A DNA stretch of 40,066 nt. Origin: Gammaproteobacteria bacterium. GTDB lineage: Bacteria > Pseudomonadota > Gammaproteobacteria > Pseudomonadales > Ketobacteraceae. Within the stretch, counting starts at the first letter, position 1, and every line of letters starts with the position of its first letter. The notes beneath the pieces are model-generated. The model ran no database searches, was not told where the DNA came from, and saw only the letters and a program-made list of their open reading frames with translations. Position numbers and translations under genes: made by a program. Positions 8,406 through 16,790 of this stretch are shown here, one piece after another. The stretch spans positions 1 to 40,066 of the forward strand of contig PDSR01000081.1 in assembly GCA_002748575.1 (NCBI GenBank). Direction: 5' to 3'.

Positions 8406-9740
8406 ATGTCTCACCTGAATAAAGTGGTCTGGTCAGAGGGAATGTTTCTGCGGCCACAACATTTTCAGCAGCAGGAGCGCTATTTAGAGCGTTTGATAGA
8501 TCAGCGCAGCAATGCCTTGCACGCCTATGGCTGGGGCTTTCATCACCTGATCATTGATCAGGAACTGTTAAAGCAGGGCAAAATATCCATTGTATCTGCC
8601 ACAGGTATATTGCCTGATGGTACGCCTTTTAATATCCCGCAGGATGACGCCGACCCCGCAATTCTCGAAATCCCTGAGAATATTCATAATGAAATGGTGT
8701 TTTTGGGGGTTCCCTTAAAAAGGGCTGGTGCACTGGAAACAAATATCGGTAGTGAAAAACAGGCGCTGGCTCGTTACAACGCGGTTGATAGTGATGTGCG
8801 CGACAACGCTGATCCGGCGGGCGAACTGCAACAACTGCAAATCGGTGCGTTACAGTTACAGCTGTTGCGTGAAAGTGATGACTTGTCAGGCTTTGCCTGC
8901 CTGGGGGTTGCCAGAATTGTCGAAAGCCGGGACGACAAACAGGTTATTCTTGATGATCAATATATTATCAGCTGCCTTGATGTTGCAGCGGCGCAGCGTT
9001 TAACCGGTTTTCTTACAGAGCTGTCGGGGTTGTTACATCATCGAGGCGAAGCATTGGCGGCACGTCTTGCCGATAGCGGGCGTTCAGGTTCAGCTGAAGT
9101 CGCTGATTATCTGTTACTGCAACTGGTTAACCGCCTGGAACCTTTGGTGAATCATTTAGCGAGTCACAAAGGGCTGCATCCGCTGGCGCTATACACAGAA
9201 CTGGTACAAATGGCCGGTGAAATGGCAACCTTTACAACCCGCAATAAGCGCCCCATAGCCTTTGAACACTATCTGCATGATCGCTTGCAGGAAACCTTTG
9301 CTGCTGTTTTCCAGGGCTTGCGACAAAGCTTGAGTATGGTGCTGGAACAAACCGCCATACCGCTGGAACTGGCCGAGCGTAAATACGGTATTCGTGTGTC
9401 ACCAGTGAATGATCGTTCTCTGATTTCCGGAAGTGTTTTCGTGCTGGCAGTAAAAGCCGAGATTCCCGATGAAGAACTGCGTGTGCGTTTTCCTGCACAG
9501 ACAAAAATTGGCCCGGTGGAAAAAATCCGCCAATTAGTGAACGCACAATTACCCGGTATTGGGCTACGTGCGCTGCCGGTAGCGCCCCGGCAGATTCCCT
9601 ACCATGCAGGCTACACCTATTTTGAACTCGATAATAAAAGCGACTTTTGGCGCGACATGCAGCAAAGCGGTGGCTTTGCGTTGCATGTGGGTGGCGACTT
9701 TCCTGGCATGGAACTTGAGTTTTGGGCAGTGAGGCAATAA
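8406..9740 (+). CDS. tssK: T6SS baseplate adaptor TssK
   Basis: Signature N-terminus KVVWSEGMFLRPQHFQQQERYLE; synteny. Confidence 0.96.
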   Translation: MSHLNKVVWSEGMFLRPQHFQQQERYLERLIDQRSNALHAYGWGFHHLIIDQELLKQGKISIVSATGILPDGTPFNIPQDDADPAILEIPENIHNEMVFLGVPLKRAGALETNIGSEKQALARYNAVDSDVRDNADPAGELQQLQIGALQLQLLRESDDLSGFACLGVARIVESRDDKQVILDDQYIISCLDVAAAQRLTGFLTELSGLLHHRGEALAARLADSGRSGSAEVADYLLLQLVNRLEPLVNHLASHKGLHPLALYTELVQMAGEMATFTTRNKRPIAFEHYLHDRLQETFAAVFQGLRQSLSMVLEQTAIPLELAERKYGIRVSPVNDRSLISGSVFVLAVKAEIPDEELRVRFPAQTKIGPVEKIRQLVNAQLPGIGLRALPVAPRQIPYHAGYTYFELDNKSDFWRDMQQSGGFALHVGGDFPGMELEFWAVRQ

Positions 9741-9742
9741 TC

Positions 9743-10660
9743 ATGGCAAATGATGATGATCGCACGATTATCCAAACACCGGGCTCTGCCCCCATAAGGC
9801 CCACGCCGGGTGGCCGTGGCGCAGCTGCTGTGCCACCGCCGCCACCCCCGCAGCAGCCCACTCCGGTGGTGCCGGCTCCATCGGGTTATTCACAGCAGCC
9901 AGCGCCGACCCGGCAGCCTGCTCAGCGCATCGAGGTGTACCAGGGGCTGAATCCCATGGTCAATGCGGCGAATGCGCTACTGTCGTTAATTGTTAACCTG
10001 CGGAATACCCCGTCGCATGCCAATGTGGAAGGACTGTATAACCAGGTATCTCAGGAAATTCGCCAGTTCGAGGCCCGCCTGAAACAGGAAGGGCAACGCC
10101 CCGAGCTGGTGCTGGCATCGCGCTATTGTTTATGTTCAGCCCTTGATGAAGCGGTATTAAGCACACCCTGGGGTGCCAACAGCGGTTGGGCGCAGCGCAC
10201 CCTGTTGAGCGCATTTCACAACGAAACATCAGGTGGCCAGAAGTTCTTTTTGATACTCGACAAAATGAAACAGGCACCAGCGGAAAATCTGAATGTGCTG
10301 GAGCTGCTTTATTATCTGTTGAGTTTTGGCTTTGAAGGCAAATTTAAAGTGGTTGATCGTGGCCGCGATCAGCTCGAAGCAATGCGTAGCGAACTTTATC
10401 AAACCTTGCGGCGTTATCGCGCCCAGCCCGAAGCAGATCTGGCACCCGACTGGCGTCAGGCCCAGGGCAGATTATCTTCACTGGTGCAATACATTCCCAT
10501 GTGGGTAATTGCCAGTGTGGTGGCAGCCGTTATGTTATTAACCTATTCGGGGTTCCGCTTTGCCTTATACAGCAGCTCAACGCCGCTGTATGAACAGCTG
10601 ACCAAAATACATGCCAGTGAAAAGCCGGCGGCACCCAATGCTGGCACCAGCAATAACTAA
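9743..10660 (+). CDS. tssL: T6SS inner membrane protein TssL/DotU, no C-terminal peptidoglycan-binding domain
   Basis: DotU core (NPMVNAANALLSLIVNLRNT..., SRYCLCSALDEAVLSTPWG), C-terminal TM; start at ATG 9743 (MANDDDRTIIQTPGSAP). Confidence 0.94.
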   Translation: MANDDDRTIIQTPGSAPIRPTPGGRGAAAVPPPPPPQQPTPVVPAPSGYSQQPAPTRQPAQRIEVYQGLNPMVNAANALLSLIVNLRNTPSHANVEGLYNQVSQEIRQFEARLKQEGQRPELVLASRYCLCSALDEAVLSTPWGANSGWAQRTLLSAFHNETSGGQKFFLILDKMKQAPAENLNVLELLYYLLSFGFEGKFKVVDRGRDQLEAMRSELYQTLRRYRAQPEADLAPDWRQAQGRLSSLVQYIPMWVIASVVAAVMLLTYSGFRFALYSSSTPLYEQLTKIHASEKPAAPNAGTSNN

Positions 10661-10675
10661 AAACCGGAGCAGCCT

Positions 10676-13600
10676 ATGAATCGGGTCGTGTCGTTTTTAA
10701 CCGATCGACGTTTTTTATCCATTTTAGGATTAATCGCGCTGGCCATTTTGATTTGGTTTGGTGGCCCTTACGTTCATTTTGGTGAAAACAATGTTGCGCC
10801 TTTAGGCAGTGTAGTGGCCCGCCTGGTTGCCATTATTATTTTACTGGCTATCTGGGGATTAAATAACTTTCGTGTTCAATATCAGAATCGTCAGCGAACC
10901 ACCAGATTGTTGCAGGAGGTTCAGGGTCTGGAAGACGATGCCCCGGTAGAATCCACCGATCATTCGCAGGAAGAACTGCAAACCCTGCAAAAACGGTTTG
11001 CCGATGCGATGTCGATTCTGCGTCGCACTCATTTTCAACAGGGTCGTAATAAAGATGCCAAAGCCCTTTACCAGTTGCCCTGGTATATCATTATCGGCCC
11101 GCCGGGTTCCGGTAAAACCACTGCATTGGTGAATTCCGGCTTGCAGTTTCCATTGGCCGATCAAATGGGCATGGGTTCTGTTCAGGGGGTGGGTGGTACC
11201 CGTAACTGTGATTGGTGGTTTACCAACGAAGCGGTGTTACTCGATACCGCTGGCCGTTACACCACTCAGGATTCCCACAAAGTGGCCGACAGTAAAGCCT
11301 GGACAGGTTTTCTGGATCTATTGCTGAAACACCGCAAACGTCGCCCCATTAACGGCGCCATTATCGCCATCAGCATTCAGGACCTGTTAACCCAAACTGC
11401 TGATGAGCGCACCTATCATGCTCGCACCATTCGCGCCCGTATTGATGAACTGGTAGAAAAGCTTGGCATCAATTTTCCCATTTATGTCATGTTTACCAAA
11501 TGTGATTTATTAGCGGGCTTTTCTGAATTTTTTGATGAGCTGACCCTGGAACAGCGTGAACAGGTATGGGGAATGACATTCCCGTTACCCGATGATGCCC
11601 ACAAAGGTTATGCCTTTGATGAGCAGCTGTTTGAACAGAAATACGCCGACCTGCTAAACCGCTTGCATATGCGGGTGCTGGATCAGGTACAGCGCGAGCA
11701 TGATCCGAAAACCCGCTCCAGTGCGGTGAATTTCCCCAACCAGTTTGAATCTATCAAAGGCGCAATGTCTAATTTCTTAAAGCAGACATTTGCCCCCAAC
11801 CGGTTTCAGGAGCAACCGTTCCTGAGAGGCATTTATTTTTCCAGCGGCACTCAGCAGGGCACACCTATCGATCGCATGATGTCCTCGGTGGCATCCGGTT
11901 TTGGCTTGCCGCCATCAGCGGTGCAGACGCCGCCGGGGCAGGGTAAAAGCTTTTTTATTCATCGCCTGTTTAAAAATATTGTATTTCCCGAAGCCGAACT
12001 GGTGGGTGCTAACCGTCAATACGAACTGATGCTGAAATGGGCCAGGTGGGGTGCTTATGCAGCCTTTGCTGTTATTTTTATCGTTAGTGTGGTGGTGTGG
12101 GTGGCAGCATACTCACGCAATCAAGCCTATCTGGATCAAGTTGCCCAGCATTATCAGCGTTATCAGGAACTGGTAACTCTCATTCAGCAGCACCAGGGCG
12201 ATTTACGCAATATATTGCCGGCGCTACAGGAACTGCGTCGTGCCAGTGAAGTGTTCGATCAGGAGTCACTGCCCTGGTTAGCAGGCCTGGGGCTGCACGA
12301 TGCCCGGGTGGAAAATGAAGCAAAAGCCGCATACCAGCGCGAGCTGAGCCGCCTGTTACTGCCGCGTATCACCAACCGTGTGGCCAGCGCCCTGCAAAAA
12401 TCCAGTTATAAAGACCCTAACCTGCACAACACTTTGTTGGTGTACCTGATGTTTGGCGATCCGGCAAAAATCAATAACAGTGCTGTTAAAGACTGGATGC
12501 TGGCAGATTGGGAAAACCTCTATCGGGGCCAGACCGAAGTGCAGGCAACCTTGCAGCAGCATTTGGATGCGCTGTTAGCTGCAGGTTTTGAACCGGTGAA
12601 GCTTAATCAGCGGGCACTGGCAAAAAGCCGTTCCGAGTTGAAGCGTGTGCCGGTAGCGAAACGTATTTACAACCGCATTAAAAACGAACCCCAGTACCGG
12701 GCAAAAGTGGATCTGCGAGGCCTGCTGGGAGACAGTACCAGCACAGTGTTTGCCAACAAGCATAATCGCCACCTGTTTTCCATGCCGTTCTTTTTCACTA
12801 AGCAGGGCTATCAATCCGTTGATTTATCGGAAGATTCCGACACCATTCGCAGCATGTTTGCTGATCGCTGGATTATGGGTGAAGAAGACGAATCCGTTTA
12901 TAACGATAATGAAATTGGCAAAATCAGTCAGCAGATTAAGAATTTATACCTTGCCGAATACACAGATCGCTGGCGGCAGTTTCTTAATGGCATGAAAGTG
13001 AATAACTTTGGCAACCTGGAACAAAGCCGCAGAATTTTAGCGCTGCTTGCAGATCCGGTTTATTCGCCGTTGTTGGCGGTATTAAAAGTTACTGCCGAAA
13101 ATACCCGGTTAACCCCGCAGTTACCCGCGGCCGCTGCCAGTAAAACGGGTGCGCTCAGTCGTTTTCTTGGCGGCGATGAAGCCAGCAAAGGTGCCGGCCT
13201 GTTCAAGGGTAATCGTGTCGATAAGCACTTCAGGGAATTAAATTTGCTTAGCCGTGAAACCGATGGCAGCTCCCGTATAGCCAGGTCTTTAAGCAACATG
13301 CGTAACGTACAGGATTACGTGAATAATATTATTCTGGCGCCGGATTCCACCGAAGCAGCCTTTAATGCAGCCAAAGCAAGGTTGCTGGCCAGTGGTGATG
13401 ATGTGATTAAAGCACTGCGTATTGAAGCCAGCAGCTTGCCTGATCCAGTGCGCCGCTGGTATTTAAGTGTTGCCGACCAAACCTGGCGGGCAGTGCTGGG
13501 TAATGCCAAAGCCTATTTGAATGCGCAATGGAAAAACCAGGTATACCGCACCTTTGTATCGGATCTGCAAGGGCGTTTTCCTGTTTATAAGAATGCCGTG

Positions 13601-14203
13601 GATGAACTGGCGATATTTGATTTTGCCGAATATTTTAAGCCCGAGGGCGTGCACGATACCTTTATGCAAACCTACGTAACGCCTTTTGTTGATATTGAAA
13701 GCTGGCGTATCAAAACCCTTAATGGTCGCGGTCTTTATTTGTCGCCGGAAGCCATCGACAGTATGAAAAAGGCCGAGCAGATCAAAGATATGCTCTTTAA
13801 AGTGAACCCATCCTCGCCGGGCTTTCACTTTAAAATGAAACCTTATCGAATGGATGCCAGTGTGCGCCGCTTTCAATTAAGTTACGGCGGCCAGCGAATG
13901 TTATATACTCACGGCCCGAAAATCTCTCAGGAAGTTTCCTGGCCAGGTGATGGTAGCACCAGCGTTAGAATGTCGTTTGAAGATTTGAATGATTCCATCA
14001 AACGAGTCAACTACGATGGCCCCTGGGCATTTTTCCGCTTGTTGCAGGATTCTCCGGTTAGTGCCACCCGCAGGTCGAATGTGTACCGGATTACATTTTC
14101 AACTCTGGGCCGCAAATCCGTGTGGGAAGTGACGGCTAAAAGCTCCAATAATCCCTTTAAAACCAACGCGATTGCACAATACCGATGCCCAGAAACGCTG
14201 TAG
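10676..14203 (+). CDS. tssM: T6SS membrane protein TssM (IcmF)
   Basis: 1175 aa; Walker A IIGPPGSGKTTAL; N-terminal TMs plus a third TM near 12040-12110; synteny. Confidence 0.97.
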   Translation: MNRVVSFLTDRRFLSILGLIALAILIWFGGPYVHFGENNVAPLGSVVARLVAIIILLAIWGLNNFRVQYQNRQRTTRLLQEVQGLEDDAPVESTDHSQEELQTLQKRFADAMSILRRTHFQQGRNKDAKALYQLPWYIIIGPPGSGKTTALVNSGLQFPLADQMGMGSVQGVGGTRNCDWWFTNEAVLLDTAGRYTTQDSHKVADSKAWTGFLDLLLKHRKRRPINGAIIAISIQDLLTQTADERTYHARTIRARIDELVEKLGINFPIYVMFTKCDLLAGFSEFFDELTLEQREQVWGMTFPLPDDAHKGYAFDEQLFEQKYADLLNRLHMRVLDQVQREHDPKTRSSAVNFPNQFESIKGAMSNFLKQTFAPNRFQEQPFLRGIYFSSGTQQGTPIDRMMSSVASGFGLPPSAVQTPPGQGKSFFIHRLFKNIVFPEAELVGANRQYELMLKWARWGAYAAFAVIFIVSVVVWVAAYSRNQAYLDQVAQHYQRYQELVTLIQQHQGDLRNILPALQELRRASEVFDQESLPWLAGLGLHDARVENEAKAAYQRELSRLLLPRITNRVASALQKSSYKDPNLHNTLLVYLMFGDPAKINNSAVKDWMLADWENLYRGQTEVQATLQQHLDALLAAGFEPVKLNQRALAKSRSELKRVPVAKRIYNRIKNEPQYRAKVDLRGLLGDSTSTVFANKHNRHLFSMPFFFTKQGYQSVDLSEDSDTIRSMFADRWIMGEEDESVYNDNEIGKISQQIKNLYLAEYTDRWRQFLNGMKVNNFGNLEQSRRILALLADPVYSPLLAVLKVTAENTRLTPQLPAAAASKTGALSRFLGGDEASKGAGLFKGNRVDKHFRELNLLSRETDGSSRIARSLSNMRNVQDYVNNIILAPDSTEAAFNAAKARLLASGDDVIKALRIEASSLPDPVRRWYLSVADQTWRAVLGNAKAYLNAQWKNQVYRTFVSDLQGRFPVYKNAVDELAIFDFAEYFKPEGVHDTFMQTYVTPFVDIESWRIKTLNGRGLYLSPEAIDSMKKAEQIKDMLFKVNPSSPGFHFKMKPYRMDASVRRFQLSYGGQRMLYTHGPKISQEVSWPGDGSTSVRMSFEDLNDSIKRVNYDGPWAFFRLLQDSPVSATRRSNVYRITFSTLGRKSVWEVTAKSSNNPFKTNAIAQYRCPETL

Positions 14204-14985
14204 ATCAACAACAGGCCCCTTTAGGGCTTTACGGAAAACTGCCGGCCCACGGAGACTTTGTTACCCGCAGGCTTTCGCAGGAATTTATCCAGGGCTGGGA
14301 CGACTGGCTGCAACGAGCCATTGCCAGCTCTCAGGAACAGTTGGGTAATCAATGGCTGGATATTTATTTAACCAGCCCGTTGTGGCGTTTCGTGCTATCG
14401 CCAGGGATTGTTGATAACCAATGCTGGGCTGGCGTGTTGATGCCCAGCATCGACAGTGTCGGGCGCTATTTTCCGCTGACCCTGGCCCGTCCGGTTTTAC
14501 AGCTGGCGAGCCCCGCAGAAATGATCGCACAGGGTGAAGCCTGGTTCGCAGGTTTGGAAGAGATTGCGCTCAGTGGTTTGCAGGAAGGGGTGAATGCCGA
14601 CGCTCTGGATCAAGCGCTTACTGCCTATGATGATGTGCAGTTGTCTGGCACCTCGGCAGTGGGGGTGGCGCTGGAATTTTCCCGCCCGGTTATGGTGCCT
14701 TTGGAGCAGAATGCACCCAATCCGCTGCTCAGTTTTCCTTTTTTGCTTGATAGTTTCCTGCAACAGCGATTACCGAGCTATAGTTTATGGTGGAGCACTG
14801 GATCAGAGCGCGTTGCGCCCAACTTTTCAGTGTCTGGTCATTTGCCGCCGCCGCAGAGCTTTGCTGCCATGTTGGATGGCCAATGGCAAAATTGGAACTG
14901 GAGCACGCCGTTTTCGGTGATGCCTTACGATAATGGCGAGCTGCTGATGCCCGCTGAAACCGAAAGCCCGAAGGAAGGTGTTTGA
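14185..14985 (+). CDS. tagF: T6SS-associated protein TagF
   Basis: N-terminus GLYGKLPAHGDFVTRRLSQEFIQGWDDWLQ is typical TagF; overlaps the tssM end. Confidence 0.93.
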   Translation: MPRNAVDQQQAPLGLYGKLPAHGDFVTRRLSQEFIQGWDDWLQRAIASSQEQLGNQWLDIYLTSPLWRFVLSPGIVDNQCWAGVLMPSIDSVGRYFPLTLARPVLQLASPAEMIAQGEAWFAGLEEIALSGLQEGVNADALDQALTAYDDVQLSGTSAVGVALEFSRPVMVPLEQNAPNPLLSFPFLLDSFLQQRLPSYSLWWSTGSERVAPNFSVSGHLPPPQSFAAMLDGQWQNWNWSTPFSVMPYDNGELLMPAETESPKEGV

Positions 14986-14989
14986 CTGT

Positions 14990-15715
14990 ATGTCGCAACG
15001 AGTTTGGCTATACAGTGCCGCAACCCACTGCGGTGCGGTGCGGGATATGAACGAAGATGCCCTGATGGTGCGTTCTACAGACGGCCTGTGGGTGGTTGCA
15101 GACGGAATGGGCGGCCATGATGCCGGAGAAGTTGCCAGTAACATGATTTCGTCAGCACTGGAAAAGATCGATACAGATTGCAGTGTACCTGATCTGGTCG
15201 ATGCCGTTGAAGACAAACTGCTTGAAGTACACCGCGATATTCGCACCTATTCAAGAACCCACTGCGATGGGCGCACCATGGGAAGTACCGTGGTGGTGTT
15301 GATCACCCGTGATGATCTTGGGGTATTTATCTGGGCGGGCGATTCTCGCCTGTACCGCTATCGTAATGATGAGCTTACCCAGCTGTCGCAGGATCACAGT
15401 CAGGTGAACGAAATGCTGGCCCGCGGCCTACTCAAGCCGGACGAGGCTGAAAATCACCCGGCATCCAATGTGATTACCCGGGCAGTGGGTGCCATGGATA
15501 CTCTGTACTTGGATACAGACGTTTGTGAACTGCGCAAAGGCGACGTTTATGTTTTGTGCAGTGATGGCTTATACAGCGCACTGAGCGATGAAGAAATACT
15601 ATCGCGCCTGCGCCGCAGCAAAATACATGATTATGCCGATGACCTTATCGAAGACTCGTTGCAAAACGGGGTTCGCGACAATGTTACGGTAGTAGCACTA
15701 CAGGTTATTGAATGA
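14990..15715 (+). CDS. pppA: PP2C-type Ser/Thr phosphatase PppA
   Basis: PP2C motifs RDMNEDA, VVADGMGGHDAGEVAS, WAGDSRLYRYR, LCSDGLYSALSDEEI, RDNVTVV. Confidence 0.93.
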   Translation: MSQRVWLYSAATHCGAVRDMNEDALMVRSTDGLWVVADGMGGHDAGEVASNMISSALEKIDTDCSVPDLVDAVEDKLLEVHRDIRTYSRTHCDGRTMGSTVVVLITRDDLGVFIWAGDSRLYRYRNDELTQLSQDHSQVNEMLARGLLKPDEAENHPASNVITRAVGAMDTLYLDTDVCELRKGDVYVLCSDGLYSALSDEEILSRLRRSKIHDYADDLIEDSLQNGVRDNVTVVALQVIE

Positions 15716-15993
15716 CACCCGAATTAGAAAAAACATGCTCTGCACAAGTGCGCGAACTTTCCAGAAATTATGCCGACGGGCATTTCAACAAAGAAGAATT
15801 CCGCCGCCGCCGCCGCGAAATACTGGAGCGCTGTACCGGAACAGTTGGCGAATCCACCGCCAACATGCCCCGTGCTGCAACCAGCCCCACTAAAGACTCA
15901 CGCCATACAGCGCTGTTCTGGTGGCGGGTCGCCGGTGGCTTTTCAATTATGCTGATCGGCATTATGGGGTATCTGCTGTATAGAATTTCCTGA
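15712..15993 (+). CDS. Small C-terminal TM protein, overlaps the pppA stop
   Basis: ATGA overlap with pppA; SHOCT-like helix (LSRNYADGHFNKEEFRRRRREILE); TM VAGGFSIMLIGIMGYLLY. Confidence 0.6.
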   Translation: MTPELEKTCSAQVRELSRNYADGHFNKEEFRRRRREILERCTGTVGESTANMPRAATSPTKDSRHTALFWWRVAGGFSIMLIGIMGYLLYRIS

Positions 15994-16045
15994 TTTTTTC
16001 TGCTGCTAATGTGTAGTGGTTCCGGGTGTTGTCTTGTCTTTAACG

Positions 16046-16083
16046 AAAAAAGCCCGCAGAGACTGATCTCTGCGGGCTTTTTA
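16046..16083. terminator. Bidirectional rho-independent terminator
   Basis: aaaaaagcccgcagaga-ctga-tctctgcgggcttttt between convergent genes. Confidence 0.92.
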
Positions 16084-16101
16084 GTTGTTTCAAAGATGGG
16101 C

Positions 16102-16584
16102 TTACATCTTTTTGCCTTTTTCGACACTGTAACCAAAGCGGCCCTGACCACCTTTCACATTGTCTTTGCCAGACTCAGAATAAGCCGTTTCGATGCCTGT
16201 AAAGCTCAAAGAAAGGGTTTCACTCGTGTCGGTATTTTCGCCACTGGATACGGAATAGCTGCTGATTAAGCAATCGTGCAAGGTATAAGTCATATACTCT
16301 TCTTCTGCATCCCCTCCGGTACGGGTAAGATGGATAATGACTTTTTTGCCTTTAGTGCCAATCACTGACTCTTGAACCAAAAGTGGTGTAGATTTATCCA
16401 TTATTTTGGATACACAGACTTCACCTACATTTGGGCTGGACGCCTCGCGGTTTGACGTGCGGCCTGTAATCATTGAAATGCCGCGACCAACGTTCCAAGA
16501 AAAGTTTTGAAGCTCAATCTGACCCTCGTAGCCTTCCATGGTTACGTTGCCTTCGATACCTTCGTATTCCATGTATACAGACAT
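16102..16584 (-). CDS. hcp: T6SS tube protein Hcp
   Basis: 160 aa; MSVYMEYEGIEGNVTMEGYEGQIELQNFSWNVGRG; start taken at the internal ATG, not the ORF start at 16704. Confidence 0.92.
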   Translation of the reverse strand: MSVYMEYEGIEGNVTMEGYEGQIELQNFSWNVGRGISMITGRTSNREASSPNVGEVCVSKIMDKSTPLLVQESVIGTKGKKVIIHLTRTGGDAEEEYMTYTLHDCLISSYSVSSGENTDTSETLSLSFTGIETAYSESGKDNVKGGQGRFGYSVEKGKKM

Positions 16585-16790
16585 TGTGTTTTCCTCTTTG
16601 TGCGGTTGTGTTGTTTTTTTGAACATTGCGTGTTGCTCAATGTATAAGGAAATTATTACAGAGCATTGAAAAATGACAAAGGAGTTTTTTAGTAAATATG
16701 TCACATTCAGGAGGGCATTAATACAACAGCTAGAATTGTATGAAAAACTCTATAATATGTGTTGTTAGTGAATTAGTAGGAGATACCAGT

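Noticed and set aside
9232-9861. 209-aa minus-strand ORF starting MGCCGGGGGG
   Set aside because: Antisense to tssK/tssL; the Gly run mirrors the Pro-rich TssL N-terminus.
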